Part shown: piece after piece, positions 37,668 to 47,159 of the stretch
Position numbering within the stretch: position 1 is the stretch's first letter
Layout: the number at the start of each line of letters is the position of its first letter
From: Hyphomicrobiales bacterium
Lineage (GTDB): Bacteria; Pseudomonadota; Alphaproteobacteria; Rhizobiales; JAJFHC01
Length of the DNA stretch: 64,000 nucleotides
NCBI GenBank assembly: GCA_021775835.1
Contig: JAJFHC010000147.1
Location: forward strand, 15,221-79,220
Direction: 5' to 3'
Translations under genes and position numbers: made by a program
The notes under the pieces: model-generated
What the model was told of the DNA's origin: nothing
Seen by the model: only the letters and a program-made list of their open reading frames with translations
Databases searched by the model: none

Positions 37668-38276
37668 TCAGGCTGGTGTCACCCGCCGGAATGTCAGGTT
37701 GATGCGGCCGCCATCGCGTAGCAATGACGATGAGCCCCATAGTACCCGGTCGATGCCGTGATAGGCATGCCTCGCCTCGTGCTCAAGGATAACGGCGTCG
37801 CCGGAAGTGAGTTTGACTGATTGCGTGGGACCGCGCCGCTCCAGACCGCCCATCCGAAAAACCGCCGTGTCTCCCAGTGAAATCGACAGGACAGGCGCGT
37901 GCTTGTCTTCCTCGTCTTCATCGCGGTGAAGCCCCATGCGGGCTTTTTCGTCCCGGTAGAAATTTACAAGACAGCATTCCGGCGGCACAGGCCAGGCGGT
38001 GAGATCGTTCCACATTGCCAGAAACTCATCGGGCAAGGCCGGCCATGGTTTTCCCGTTTCCGGGTGATGGGCCTGGTAGCGATAACCCGATTTGTCCGAC
38101 ACCCAGCCCAGGGGCCCCAGATTAGTCATCAGAACCGAAAACGGCCGCCCTGTTCGGGGCATGACCGGGCGGTAGAAAGGTGCGGTGGCAACACAAGCGC
38201 GCAGGATTTCGAGCACGCGATTCTGCGCCGCGAGATCAAGATAGTCCGGTGCCAGTCTAAAGCCTTTGTTAATCAA
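37668..38276 (-). CDS. alkB: AlkB-type 2-oxoglutarate/Fe(II)-dependent DNA dealkylase
   Basis: A 202-residue oxidative demethylase repairing N1-methyladenine and N3-methylcytosine. The iron ligands are visible as the HxD in MGLHRDEDE and the distal His in ARHAYHGIDR; the 2-oxoglutarate arginines are in GRINLTFRRV. CLVNFYRDEKARMGLHRDED is the family's most conserved stretch. No ATG is available: the frame begins with TTG, preceded by AGGAACC, giving a length close to E. coli AlkB (216). Convergent with grpE; not linked to the Ada-like gene at 44.8 kb. Confidence 0.9.
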   Translation of the reverse strand: MINKGFRLAPDYLDLAAQNRVLEILRACVATAPFYRPVMPRTGRPFSVLMTNLGPLGWVSDKSGYRYQAHHPETGKPWPALPDEFLAMWNDLTAWPVPPECCLVNFYRDEKARMGLHRDEDEEDKHAPVLSISLGDTAVFRMGGLERRGPTQSVKLTSGDAVILEHEARHAYHGIDRVLWGSSSLLRDGGRINLTFRRVTPA

Positions 38277-38353
38277 TTTGCCGGTTCCTGATTACGGAAT
38301 GCGGTCCAGCGATCATAATTCGCTTCGATTTGCCAATTTTATCACCTGATTCG

Positions 38354-38385
38354 CTTGCAGCATACGTTTCGCGGACCTATATAAG
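38354..38385 (+). promoter_or_regulatory. Alphaproteobacterial sigma-32 (heat-shock) promoter of dnaK
   Basis: CTTG at 38354-38357, an 18-base spacer and CCTATATAAG at 38376-38385. This fits the published alphaproteobacterial heat-shock consensus CTTG-N17/18-CYTATNTNNG at every defined position. It lies about 125 bases before the dnaK start. No CIRCE element accompanies it. Confidence 0.82.
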
Positions 38386-38508
38386 CGACGAACCAAACAT
38401 TGATGTTCATACTCAGGAAACCGAAACCCGTCTCTCGTTTCGGCGGGAAATAAAGGGTGCTCCCCCGGGAGGCCTGGAACGGTTTGCCGAACAAAGAGGT
38501 AGTTAGAC

Positions 38509-40434
38509 ATGTCGAAAGTCATTGGCATTGACCTTGGCACGACCAATTCATGCGTCGCAGTCATGGATGGCGCCACGCCAAAAGTCATTGAAAATTCCGA
38601 AGGGGTTCGTACAACACCTTCAATGGTCGCGTTTACCGAAGATGGTGAGCGTCTTGTGGGCCAGCCCGCCAAACGGCAGGCGGTCACCAACCCCGAGAAT
38701 ACATTTTTTGCAATCAAGCGCCTGATTGGCCGGTCATTCGATGACCCGACCACCCAGAAAGACCGGGACATGGTCCCCTACACCATCGCCAAGGCAGACA
38801 ACGGCGATGCGTGGGTTGAATCGCGCAGCGAGAAATACTCGCCTTCACAGATTTCTGCCTTCATCCTGCAGAAGATGAAGGAAACGGCAGAATCCTTCCT
38901 TGGGTCCGAAGTCACCCAGGCCGTGATCACCGTGCCAGCCTACTTCAACGACGCCCAGCGCCAGGCAACTAAGGACGCCGGCAAGATCGCCGGCCTTGAA
39001 GTGCTCCGGATCATCAACGAGCCGACCGCTGCGGCACTGGCCTATGGTCTTGACAAGAACGATGGCAAAACAATCGCCGTTTACGATCTTGGCGGTGGTA
39101 CATTCGATGTCTCGATCCTTGAGATCGGCGACGGTGTGTTCGAAGTGAAATCGACCAACGGGGACACATTCCTCGGCGGCGAAGACTTCGACCTGCGTCT
39201 GGTCGATTATCTGGCGGACGAATTCAATAAAGACAACGGCATTAACCTGCGCAACGACAAGCTCGCCCTGCAGCGCCTCAAAGAAGCTGCGGAAAAGGCC
39301 AAGATTGAGCTTTCTTCAGCGCAGCAGACGGAAGTCAATCTGCCATTCATCACCGCGGACCAGTCCGGACCGAAACACTTGACCATGAAGCTCACCCGCT
39401 CCAAGCTTGAAAGCCTGGTTGAGGATCTGGTTCAGCGGACCGTCGGTCCTTGTCAGGCCGCTCTCAAAGATGCCGGTCTCAAGGCCGCGGAAATTGATGA
39501 AGTGGTCATCGTCGGTGGCATGACCCGTATGCCGAAGATCCGCGAAACGGTTCAGAACTTCTTCGGCAGAGAGCCGAATATGAGCGTCAATCCGGACGAA
39601 GTGGTCGCCATGGGTGCCGCCATCCAGGCCGGCGTTCTGCAAGGCGACGTCAAGGATGTCCTGCTGCTCGACGTGACGCCGCTTTCGCTCGGCATTGAAA
39701 CACTGGGCGGTGTGTTTACCCGTCTGATCGACCGCAACACGACGATCCCGACCAAGAAGGGCCAGGTGTTCTCGACAGCGGAAGACAGCCAGAATGCCGT
39801 GACCATCCGGGTGTTCCAGGGTGAACGTGAAATGGCGTCCGACAACAAGCTGCTCGGACAATTCGACCTGGTCGGTATTCCGCCGGCACCGCGCGGTGTA
39901 CCGCAGATCGAAGTGGCCTTCGACATTGATGCCAACGGTATCGTCAATGTTGCGGCGACCGACAAGGCAACCGGCAAGGAACAGAACATCCGCATCCAGG
40001 CGTCAGGCGGCCTGTCCGACGACGACATCGATCAGATGGTCAAGGATGCGGAGGCCCATGCTGATGAAGACAAGCTGCGCAAGGATCTTGTGGAAGCCAA
40101 GAATCAGGGCGAAGCACTGATCCACTCGACCGAGAAGACCCTGACCGACCTCGGCGACAAGGTGGCTGAGGCCGACAAGAGTGTCATCGAGGCGGCCGTT
40201 ACCGACCTCAGGGGCGTCCTAGAAGGTGATGACGCCGACGACATCAAGGCGAAGTCCGAGGCCCTTGCACAAGCCAGCATGAAACTAGGCGAAGCCATGT
40301 ATCAGAACGACGGCGAAGGCGAAGGCGAAAGCAGCGGAGACGATGCCGCCGCCGATACCAGCGCATCTGATAACGACGATGTGGTCGATGCGGATTTCGA
40401 AGAAGTCGACGACGACAGCAAAAAATCCGCCTGA
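38509..40434 (+). CDS. dnaK: Molecular chaperone DnaK (Hsp70)
   Basis: A 641-residue Hsp70. The ATPase domain begins [20 protein letters not shown] and contains [40 protein letters not shown] and [15 protein letters not shown]; the linker ([18 protein letters not shown]) and the substrate-binding domain follow, with an acidic lid ending in a variable tail and DDSKKSA rather than the EEVD of eukaryotes. AGAGGTAG precedes the ATG. Expression is probably heat-induced from the sigma-32 promoter upstream; a hairpin separates it from dnaJ. Confidence 0.98.
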   Translation: MSKVIGIDLGTTNSCVAVMDGATPKVIENSEGVRTTPSMVAFTEDGERLVGQPAKRQAVTNPENTFFAIKRLIGRSFDDPTTQKDRDMVPYTIAKADNGDAWVESRSEKYSPSQISAFILQKMKETAESFLGSEVTQAVITVPAYFNDAQRQATKDAGKIAGLEVLRIINEPTAAALAYGLDKNDGKTIAVYDLGGGTFDVSILEIGDGVFEVKSTNGDTFLGGEDFDLRLVDYLADEFNKDNGINLRNDKLALQRLKEAAEKAKIELSSAQQTEVNLPFITADQSGPKHLTMKLTRSKLESLVEDLVQRTVGPCQAALKDAGLKAAEIDEVVIVGGMTRMPKIRETVQNFFGREPNMSVNPDEVVAMGAAIQAGVLQGDVKDVLLLDVTPLSLGIETLGGVFTRLIDRNTTIPTKKGQVFSTAEDSQNAVTIRVFQGEREMASDNKLLGQFDLVGIPPAPRGVPQIEVAFDIDANGIVNVAATDKATGKEQNIRIQASGGLSDDDIDQMVKDAEAHADEDKLRKDLVEAKNQGEALIHSTEKTLTDLGDKVAEADKSVIEAAVTDLRGVLEGDDADDIKAKSEALAQASMKLGEAMYQNDGEGEGESSGDDAAADTSASDNDDVVDADFEEVDDDSKKSA

Positions 40435-40503
40435 CCTCTTTCCTCCTTTTCGAACACCAAGGAAAGAGCGTTGCATCACTCGCTATTCACATCCAACACC
40501 GGC

Positions 40504-40530
40504 AACCCGGGATCCTTGATCCCGGGTTTT
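40504..40530 (+). terminator. Hairpin between dnaK and dnaJ
   Basis: AACCCGGGAT (40504-40513), loop CCTTG, and ATCCCGGGTT (40519-40528), a perfect 10-bp stem ending in TTTT. It ends 26 bases before the dnaJ start codon. It probably gives partial termination, lowering dnaJ relative to dnaK. Confidence 0.8.
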
Positions 40531-40555
40531 GCTGCGTTCGCGGGGGCGGATAAAA

Positions 40556-41686
40556 ATGGACAAGCGTGACTTTTACGACGTGCTCGGGGTCGACCGCAGT
40601 GCCAACGAAAAAGACCTCAAGAGCGCCTTCCGCAAACTGGCCATGCAATATCACCCCGACCGAAATCAGGGCGATGCCGAGGCCGAAACGAAGTTCCGCG
40701 AAGCCACCGAAGCCTACGAGGTTCTGAAAAATCCTCAATCGCGTTCGGCCTATGACCAGTACGGTCACGCAGCCTTTGAGCAGGGCGGGCGCGGCGGCCC
40801 TGGTTTCGGTCAGGATTTTTCCAGTTCAATGTCGGACATTTTCGACGACCTGTTCGGCGATTTCATGGGCCGACGCGGTGGCGGCGGCGGTGGCCGGGAA
40901 CGTGGCGCGGACCTGCGCTACAATATGGAAATTTCCCTCGACGACGCGTTCAATGGCAAAACCGCACAGATCAGGGTGCCGACCAGCGTCACGTGCGAAT
41001 CCTGCACCGGTTCAGGCGCCAAGCCGGGAACTGTGCCGGAAACCTGCAATACTTGTGGCGGCGTCGGCAAAGTGCGGGCAAGCCAGGGTTTCTTTACGAT
41101 CGAACGTACCTGCCCGACCTGCCAGGGCCGTGGCGAATCCATCACCGACCCGTGCGGCGAGTGCGGCGGTCTGGGCCGAACCACCAAGGAACGGAATCTG
41201 TCCGTAAACATTCCCCAAGGGGTTGAGGAAGGCACTCGGATCAGGCTGGCCGGAGAAGGCGAGGCCGGAACCAGAGGCGGCCCCACCGGCGACCTCTACA
41301 TCTTCCTGTCGATCGAACCTCACGAGTTCTTTCAACGCGACGGTGCGGACCTGTTCTGCCTTGTGCCGCTGTCCATGACAACAGCGGCTCTTGGTGGCGA
41401 AATAGAGGTGCCGACTGTGGACGGCGGACGGGCGCGCGTGAAGGTCCCTGACGGCACTCAGTCGGGCAAGCAGTTTCGTTTGCGCGGCAAGGGCATGCCG
41501 GTTCTTCGATCGAAGCAATCCGGTGATCTGTTTATCCAGGTAACCGTGGAAACACCGGTAAGCCTGTCGCGCAAACAAAAGCAGTTGCTCAAGGAATTCG
41601 AGTCGGCATCGCAAGACAGCAACAACCCGGAGTCGTCGAGTTTCTTTTCGCGTGTAAAAGAATTCTGGGATGGGTTAAGCGACTAG
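40556..41686 (+). CDS. dnaJ: Chaperone protein DnaJ (Hsp40)
   Basis: A 376-residue type I Hsp40. The J domain starts [20 protein letters not shown] and holds the HPD tripeptide (YHPDRNQ); a Gly/Phe-rich linker ([23 protein letters not shown]) follows, then four zinc-binding repeats ([32 protein letters not shown]) and the C-terminal client-binding domains. The ATG is chosen because the J domain starts directly there and GGCGGA lies upstream; nine open codons before it fall in the terminator region. Confidence 0.97.
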   Translation: MDKRDFYDVLGVDRSANEKDLKSAFRKLAMQYHPDRNQGDAEAETKFREATEAYEVLKNPQSRSAYDQYGHAAFEQGGRGGPGFGQDFSSSMSDIFDDLFGDFMGRRGGGGGGRERGADLRYNMEISLDDAFNGKTAQIRVPTSVTCESCTGSGAKPGTVPETCNTCGGVGKVRASQGFFTIERTCPTCQGRGESITDPCGECGGLGRTTKERNLSVNIPQGVEEGTRIRLAGEGEAGTRGGPTGDLYIFLSIEPHEFFQRDGADLFCLVPLSMTTAALGGEIEVPTVDGGRARVKVPDGTQSGKQFRLRGKGMPVLRSKQSGDLFIQVTVETPVSLSRKQKQLLKEFESASQDSNNPESSSFFSRVKEFWDGLSD

Positions 41687-41755
41687 ACGCAGAATGCGGA
41701 GAGTTTATCGCGCAGCGCAACGATCCCGGCAGCCCATCACACGGGGAGTATTCAC

Positions 41756-41845
41756 ATGGCGGGACATGCAAAGATTCTGGCCCGTGATCCCACTGCACCA
41801 TCACCCGCGCTGTTGCGTACCGCCGCACCGTCGTCCATCAATTGA
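41756..41845 (+). CDS. Possible 29-residue small protein
   Basis: A short frame, MAGHAKILARDPTAPSPALL then nine more residues, with GGGGAG placed seven bases before its ATG. It lies alone in the 240-base gap between dnaJ and the DUF1330 gene. No homology is recognised; it could be chance. Confidence 0.25.
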   Translation: MAGHAKILARDPTAPSPALLRTAAPSSIN

Positions 41846-41928
41846 CCCGCAAATCTGATTCAATGTGGTCGGATGATGTTCTAGTATAATCGACAATTGT
41901 TCAATCCCACCCTCAGGAGACATTCCTC

Positions 41929-42213
41929 ATGAAAGGTTACTGGATCGCCCACGTTACGGTGACGGACCCGGATCAATACAAGAACTATGCGGACAGCGCC
42001 CCGGAGGCGTTCAAGAAGTACAACGCGACCATCTGTGCACGCGGCGGGCGGTATACACAATTGGAGGGCGAGGGTCACGCGCGCAATGTGGTACTCGAGT
42101 TTCCATCCTACGAAGACGCCCTCGCGTGTTACAATTCTCCAGAGTATCAGTCTGCCCGGAAACATCGCGAAGGTGCCGGCATCATCTCGCTTGTGATTGT
42201 TGAAGGGGTCTGA
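41929..42213 (+). CDS. DUF1330 family protein
   Basis: A 94-residue single-domain protein of the dimeric alpha/beta-barrel (ferredoxin-like) fold. The family pattern is present: MKGYWIAHVTVTDPDQYKNY, a Gly-rich turn RGGRYTQLEGEG, the conserved VVLEFPSYEDALACYNSPEY and QSARKHREGAG. Its reaction, if any, is unknown. CAGGAGA lies ten bases before the ATG, and TATAAT at 41885 may be a -10 box, though no good -35 matches it. Followed by map after 42 bases. Confidence 0.88.
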   Translation: MKGYWIAHVTVTDPDQYKNYADSAPEAFKKYNATICARGGRYTQLEGEGHARNVVLEFPSYEDALACYNSPEYQSARKHREGAGIISLVIVEGV

Positions 42214-42255
42214 ATCTTCGCAGGACCTGACATATTTCGATGGGTGTAATCGGGC

Positions 42256-43005
42256 ATGACCATTTCAGATACAGCAGAGCTTGAGAAACTGCGCGGCATC
42301 GGGCGCATTGTCGCCCAGGTGCTCGAGGCCATGGGTCGGGCGCTCGAGCCCGGTATGACCACATTGGAGCTCGATGCGCTCGGAGAGAAATTGCTGGAGG
42401 ACGCCGGCGCCCGATCGGCACCGCGCGTGATGTACGACTTTCCTGGCGGCACCTGCATCAGCATCAACGAGGAGGTCGCCCACGGGATACCGGGGTCCAG
42501 GGTGATCAAGGCCGGCGATCTCGTGAACATCGATGTGTCGGCGGAAATGGATGGCTTCTTTTCCGACACCGGATCGAGCTTTGCCGTGCCGCCTGTGACG
42601 AAGCAGGTCGAGACCTTATGCCGGGATGGCAAGCGCGCCCTGTGGGAAGGTATCCGTGCGGTGAAACCCGGTGGACCGCTCAATGAAATCGGCCGGCGGA
42701 TCGAGGCTTTTGCGATCAAGAACAACTATCAGCTGATCCGGAACCTTGCGAGCCATGGGGTAGGGCGCTCGCTGCACGAGGAGCCCAAGGAAATCGCGAC
42801 CTGGCACGAACCTCGCGACAAGCGGATCATCAAGGAAGGATCGGTATTTACTGTCGAGCCGTTCCTGTCGACCGCGTCGGACTGGGTTGAACAGGCCGAT
42901 GACGGCTGGACCCTGTTTGCCGATCCTGGCAACCTGACTGTTCAATATGAACACACACTGGTGGCGACCAAGCGGGGACCTCTGGTCTTGACGACCGTGC
43001 ATTGA
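42256..43005 (+). CDS. map: Methionine aminopeptidase, type I
   Basis: A 249-residue metalloenzyme that removes N-terminal methionine from new proteins. Metal ligands appear in NIDVSAEMDGFFSDTGSSFA (two Asp), SHGVGRSLHEEPKE (His), FTVEPFL (Glu) and TVQYEHTLV (Glu). The conserved His of the substrate pocket is in NEEVAHGIPG. Length and motifs are those of type Ia without the N-terminal zinc extension. Between a DUF1330 gene and dapB. Confidence 0.95.
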   Translation: MTISDTAELEKLRGIGRIVAQVLEAMGRALEPGMTTLELDALGEKLLEDAGARSAPRVMYDFPGGTCISINEEVAHGIPGSRVIKAGDLVNIDVSAEMDGFFSDTGSSFAVPPVTKQVETLCRDGKRALWEGIRAVKPGGPLNEIGRRIEAFAIKNNYQLIRNLASHGVGRSLHEEPKEIATWHEPRDKRIIKEGSVFTVEPFLSTASDWVEQADDGWTLFADPGNLTVQYEHTLVATKRGPLVLTTVH

Positions 43006-43100
43006 AACCCGGACAATACTTGATGGGTATTGCCTGCCTTTCATTCCTGCTTTCGCCCTGTTATAGGGATGCCCTTGATGGTCGGGTGTCTCAGCGACGT

Positions 43101-43190
43101 TCGTCACCCCGGTGAAAGCCGGGGTCCAGGAACGGAACCTGTGATGCCCTGCGCTGTGACACTGGATTCCGGCGTGCGCCGGAACGACGA
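43101..43190. repeat. REP-like palindromic element pair between map and dapB
   Basis: Two palindromes: CCCCGGTGAAAGCCGGGG (43107-43124) and TTCCGGCGTGCGCCGGAA (43167-43184). The flanks, CGTC and GTCCAG on one and CTGGAT and CGACG on the other, show they are inverted copies of one unit, separated by about 40 bases. The form is that of the dispersed extragenic palindromes common in proteobacteria (GTCATTCCGG...CCGGAATCC type). They lie in a 205-base gap just before dapB. Confidence 0.75.
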
Positions 43191-43210
43191 TAGATGGATC
43201 GGTCAGACAA

Positions 43211-44026
43211 ATGTCGGATATGGGATTGGTGATCGTTGGTGCTGGCGGCCGCATGGGGCGAACGCTGACGCAGGTGGTTCACGAAACGCCCGGCTGTTTT
43301 ATCTCGGGCGGACTTGAGGCCGAAGGGTCTGTGTTTCTTGGTCAGGACGTGGGAACGCTTGCCGGTGTTGGCGAACTGGGTGTGACAGTGTCGGACGATC
43401 CGCTCGAACTGTTCGTCAAAGCGCAAGGGGTGCTCGATTTCACGGTGCCCGCTGCAACCGTCAGTCTTGCAGGTCTCGCCGCTCAGGCGCGGATCGTGCA
43501 TGTGATCGGCACGACGGGATGCAGCGCGGAAGACGATGAAAAGATCAAGGCGGCCAGCCGGCATGCCACCATCATCAAGTCGGGCAACATGAGCCTGGGC
43601 GTCAATCTGCTGGCAGCCCTGACGCGGAAAGTTGCAGCAAGCCTCGGGGAAGAGTTCGATATCGAAGTGGTGGAGATGCATCACCGCCACAAGGTCGATG
43701 CCCCCTCGGGCACGGCCCTTCTGCTTGGAGAGGCTGCAGCCCAGGGTCGCAACGTTGATCTTGAGGGCAAGGCCGTGCGGTCACGCGACGGTCATACCGG
43801 TGCGCGCCGGCCGGGAGATATCGGTTTCGCAACCCTGCGGGGGGGAAGCGTGGTCGGCGAACATTCAGTGGTGTTTGCCGGGGACGCAGAGCGGATCGAG
43901 CTTGTCCACAAGGCGGAAAGCCGTGAAATTTTCGCGCGCGGTGCGGTGCGCGCAGCACTGTGGGGCCAGGGCCGGGGCCCGGGCCTGTTTTCCATGGCGG
44001 ATGTGCTCGACATCGCGGATATCTGA
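43211..44026 (+). CDS. dapB: 4-hydroxy-tetrahydrodipicolinate reductase
   Basis: A 271-residue NAD(P)H-dependent enzyme of lysine and diaminopimelate synthesis. The dinucleotide fold is [15 protein letters not shown]; the catalytic loop is [20 protein letters not shown] with the His and Lys residues; [11 protein letters not shown] and [20 protein letters not shown] are family blocks. Full length. The ATG has no strong ribosome site. It is followed by gpmA after 51 bases. Confidence 0.96.
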   Translation: MSDMGLVIVGAGGRMGRTLTQVVHETPGCFISGGLEAEGSVFLGQDVGTLAGVGELGVTVSDDPLELFVKAQGVLDFTVPAATVSLAGLAAQARIVHVIGTTGCSAEDDEKIKAASRHATIIKSGNMSLGVNLLAALTRKVAASLGEEFDIEVVEMHHRHKVDAPSGTALLLGEAAAQGRNVDLEGKAVRSRDGHTGARRPGDIGFATLRGGSVVGEHSVVFAGDAERIELVHKAESREIFARGAVRAALWGQGRGPGLFSMADVLDIADI

Positions 44027-44077
44027 AGTGTACGCATAAAACGAAGAATCCCTAACCTCGAAGGATACCACCCTCAC

Positions 44078-44701
44078 ATGACACGGCATCTTGTTCTCGT
44101 CCGTCACGGACAGAGCGAATGGAACCTGAAAAACCTGTTCACAGGCTGGAAGGACGTGGACCTGACCGATACCGGCATCGCGGAGGCCCATGCAGCGGGC
44201 AAGGCGCTCAAGGCACGCGGCCTGGTTTTCGATCTGGCATTCACCAGCAAGCTCATCCGTGCCCAGCGCACACTCGACATCATGCTGGACGAACTCGACC
44301 AGACAAAGTTGGAGACCCGCGAGGACGAGGCGCTCAATGAGCGCGACTACGGTGACCTCACTGGGCTCAACAAGGACGATGCGCGCAAACGCTGGGGTGA
44401 CGAGCAAGTGCATATCTGGCGCCGGTCGTTCGACATCAATCCACCCGGCGGCGAAAGCCTAAAGGATACCGCGGCTCGGGTCCTGCCCTATTACCGCGCG
44501 GAAATTGTGCCTGAAATCAAAGCCGGCAAAACTATTCTGATTTCCGCCCACGGCAACTCCCTGCGGGCGCTGGTGATGGAACTCGAAGCCATGGCTCCAG
44601 ACGAAATCATCAAACTCAATATCGCCACCGGCGCGCCGATCATCTATACCCTCGATGAAGACGGCAAGGTTCTGGACAAGGTCGACCTGGAAGAAGCCTG
44701 A
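44078..44701 (+). CDS. gpmA: 2,3-bisphosphoglycerate-dependent phosphoglycerate mutase
   Basis: A 207-residue histidine phosphatase-superfamily enzyme interconverting 3- and 2-phosphoglycerate. The catalytic His is in [33 protein letters not shown] holds the catalytic Glu and [10 protein letters not shown] the second His. It is shorter than the E. coli enzyme (250), as usual in alphaproteobacteria. A ribosome site AAGGAT lies about 12 bases upstream, somewhat far. Confidence 0.94.
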   Translation: MTRHLVLVRHGQSEWNLKNLFTGWKDVDLTDTGIAEAHAAGKALKARGLVFDLAFTSKLIRAQRTLDIMLDELDQTKLETREDEALNERDYGDLTGLNKDDARKRWGDEQVHIWRRSFDINPPGGESLKDTAARVLPYYRAEIVPEIKAGKTILISAHGNSLRALVMELEAMAPDEIIKLNIATGAPIIYTLDEDGKVLDKVDLEEA

Positions 44702-44836
44702 CCTCTACATGCTGTAGGTTTGCGAGCGGGCGCCGGCTCAAGGCCGGTGACCGAGAGAGTCACATATCCGAGGGGGAATCGTTTCCCGGTCAAGCGTAGC
44801 GCGTACCGGGGTCCACTCGCTTTCGGTGGCACTGTT

Positions 44837-45751
44837 CTAGGTAATCGTCGCGGTTCCCTGGTCCAGCAACGCAGACTCCCAGCCGATGATTGCCTGCTTG
44901 CGGGTCAGGCCCCAATGGTAACCGCCCAGCTCTCCCGATTTGCGGAAGACACGGTGGCAGGGCACGACAAACGGGATCGGGTTACGGCCGACCGCGCTGC
45001 CGACGGCGCGCACGGCGCGAGGGTTGCCGATATGTTCAGCGACGTCGCTGTAGGAAGAGGCCGCACCGTTTGGGATCTTCAACAGCGTGCGCCAGACGGA
45101 CACATCGAACTCGGATCCTATGAGCACGATCTTGAGCGGCCGGTCGGCAGACCACTGATCAGGACTGAAGATGCTTTCCATATAAGGTGCTGTTCGATTC
45201 GGATCCTCAACGAATGTTGCCCGGGGCCAACGACCCATCATTTCAAACAGGGTGTCGCTGCGGGCCTGACCATCTGAATCGGCAAACCCGATGCCCGCGA
45301 GGCCTCGGTCGGTGGCCATGGCAACCGTTATGCCGAAAGGCGAGGCATGAAAGCCGTAGGCAATTTCCAGGCCTTCGCCGCCAACCTTATAGTCACCGGG
45401 GGTCATGGCCTCGTAGCTCACGAACAGGTCGTGCAGCCGGCCCGGGCCTGAAAGTCCCACTTCATAGGTGGCATCCAGAACACTGGCGGACTGGCGCAGC
45501 ATGGCGCGGGCATTGTCGAGGGCGATGGCCTGTACGAACTGTTTTGGGCTGATCCCGGCCCAACGGCTGAACAGTTTATGGAAATGCGCCGGGCTTAGGC
45601 CAATGTGGTCGGCGACGGCATCGAGGGAGGGATGCTCGCGCCAGTTTTCACTCAGGAACTCGACGGCGGCTGCAATCGTGTCATAGTCGCCGGTACGGCT
45701 CTTGGCATTTTGTGCGTGCATCTCGACACTGGGTTCCATCATCATCGACAT
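44837..45751 (-). CDS. Ada-like AraC-type regulator fused to methylated-DNA-protein cysteine methyltransferase
   Basis: A 304-residue protein. The N-terminal part is an AraC-type helix-turn-helix (LDAVADHIGLSPAHFHKLFS, GISPKQFVQAIALDNARAML), and the C-terminal part the O6-methylguanine transferase with PFVVPCHRVF (acceptor Cys in PCHRV), YSDVAEHIGNPRAVRAVGSA and GLTRKQAIIGWESALL. The zinc-binding N-terminal domain of E. coli Ada, which senses methylphosphotriesters through Cys38, is missing. So alkyl transfer at the C-terminal Cys or a different signal must drive any regulation. The ATG MSMMMEPS is preferred over an upstream TTG because AGGGA precedes it. Confidence 0.88.
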   Translation of the reverse strand: MSMMMEPSVEMHAQNAKSRTGDYDTIAAAVEFLSENWREHPSLDAVADHIGLSPAHFHKLFSRWAGISPKQFVQAIALDNARAMLRQSASVLDATYEVGLSGPGRLHDLFVSYEAMTPGDYKVGGEGLEIAYGFHASPFGITVAMATDRGLAGIGFADSDGQARSDTLFEMMGRWPRATFVEDPNRTAPYMESIFSPDQWSADRPLKIVLIGSEFDVSVWRTLLKIPNGAASSYSDVAEHIGNPRAVRAVGSAVGRNPIPFVVPCHRVFRKSGELGGYHWGLTRKQAIIGWESALLDQGTATIT

Positions 45752-45808
45752 GGTTTCTTGTCCCTGACTGGTGTTGTTCAATCTGGACTTAAGATAGGGT
45801 GGCGCCTG

Positions 45809-46318
45809 CTAGCCAACCACCCGATTCTTGTGACTTGAAGCCGATCCCAGGACGGACCGCAGTTCAGCGGCAAAGTCCTTGCGCTCGTCGGCCGACAAGA
45901 ACGTTCCGACAGCCAGACGACGGCCATGAGAACTCAGAAAAAGCGGCCCGCAAGTGTCTTCGTCTTCGGTCATTTCAATCTTGAGCCAATAGGGCTGAAA
46001 GGTCCATTCGCGCATACGTCCGGCCTGGTCGAAACGCCGGACGATGACCGTCTCATCAGTAACATCCACCGTCTCACGGATCAGAGCCGACCGGTAATTC
46101 GCCTGAAAAGCCCAGTAGACCAGAAGCACATCGAGCCCAAGAAAGCCGATGACCGGCCAGGCCCCTACGATCAGGAAGACCACGCCGGCAATGAAACTGA
46201 CCGACCCCAGCAATCCCATGACAACCAGAAATCCGGTCGGACTCAGGGACCGGTGCGGCGTCAGAACGACGGAGAGCCTGGAGGCCTCATCTTTTGCTGG
46301 TGTTGTCGTTTCAGTCAT
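45809..46318 (-). CDS. DUF2244 family membrane protein
   Basis: A 169-residue protein of the DUF2244 family, common in alphaproteobacteria and divergent from nth as here. Two transmembrane segments lie at about residues 30-70 (FLVVMGLLGSVSFIAGVVFL, AWPVIGFLGLDVLLVYWAF), followed by a cytoplasmic domain (RSALIRETVDVTDETVIVRR, WTFQPYWLKIEM). Function unknown. The ATG giving MTETTTPAKDE is chosen by family length; the frame is open 61 codons further upstream. Confidence 0.82.
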   Translation of the reverse strand: MTETTTPAKDEASRLSVVLTPHRSLSPTGFLVVMGLLGSVSFIAGVVFLIVGAWPVIGFLGLDVLLVYWAFQANYRSALIRETVDVTDETVIVRRFDQAGRMREWTFQPYWLKIEMTEDEDTCGPLFLSSHGRRLAVGTFLSADERKDFAAELRSVLGSASSHKNRVVG

Positions 46319-46480
46319 GGAGCATACGGCCGGTTTTTGGACACCTTTCCGATAAGACGCCAAGTCTATCACCAGAAGCCACACCGGTTGCGGAAATTTT
46401 GACGGCGCCACCTTCAGGTGCGCATTGCGTGGCGGGTGCCCTCGCCTTACCCTGTTCGCCAACACAGGGAGCGACGGATT

Positions 46481-47113
46481 GTGAAAAAAGACAATATCCA
46501 TGAAATGTTTCGACGACTGGAAGCAGCCGACCCCGATCCCAAGGGCGAGCTCGACTACGTCAACGCCTTTACACTACTGGTCGCCGTTGTCCTGTCCGCC
46601 CAGGCCACCGATGTCGGTGTGAACCGGGCAACCAAGGCCTTGTTCGAAGTGGCGGACACACCGGAAAAAATGGTTGCGCTAGGGGAGGCGAAAGTCCGCG
46701 ACTATGTCAAGACGATCGGGCTTTACCGTAACAAGGCTAAGAATGTCATCGGGTTATCTGAGCGGCTGATTGCCGAACACGACAGCGCGGTGCCCGAGGA
46801 CCGGGAGGCGCTCGAGGCCTTGCCGGGGGTGGGGCGCAAGACCGCCAATGTGGTGCTCAACATCGCCTTTGGCATTCCCACGATCGCGGTCGACACCCAC
46901 CTTTTCCGGATCGGCAACAGGTTGAAGCTGGCACCCGGCAAGACGCCGCTTGAAGTCGAAAAGAAACTTGAGAAAAAAGTGCCGCCGGAATTCCGACTCC
47001 ACGCCCATCACTGGCTGATCCTGCACGGGCGTTATGTGTGCAAGGCCCGCAAACCGGATTGTCCGGCCTGCATCATCTCCGACCTGTGTTCGTTCAAGGG
47101 TAAGACGATCTAG
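46481..47113 (+). CDS. nth: Endonuclease III
   Basis: A 210-residue base-excision glycosylase/AP lyase for oxidised pyrimidines. The helix-hairpin-helix LPGVGRKTANVVLNIAFG carries the catalytic Lys; the catalytic Asp is in AVDTHLFRIGNRL; the [4Fe-4S] ligands are the four Cys in YVCKARKPDCPACIISDLC. A GTG start (VKKDNIHEMF) has AGGGAG about nine bases upstream; an ATG further up would add 21 unconserved residues. Confidence 0.95.
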   Translation: MKKDNIHEMFRRLEAADPDPKGELDYVNAFTLLVAVVLSAQATDVGVNRATKALFEVADTPEKMVALGEAKVRDYVKTIGLYRNKAKNVIGLSERLIAEHDSAVPEDREALEALPGVGRKTANVVLNIAFGIPTIAVDTHLFRIGNRLKLAPGKTPLEVEKKLEKKVPPEFRLHAHHWLILHGRYVCKARKPDCPACIISDLCSFKGKTI

Positions 47114-47159
47114 ATCGCATAACTGATGGAACTGAACATTTGCTGAGAGGGAAGAACAC

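Noticed and set aside
35462..38508. CIRCE operator (TTAGCACTC-N9-GAGTGCTAA) upstream of hrcA, grpE or dnaK
   Set aside because: Looked for by eye and not found.
44702..44836. tRNA or structured RNA gene after gpmA
   Set aside because: No cloverleaf or T-loop consensus could be fitted.
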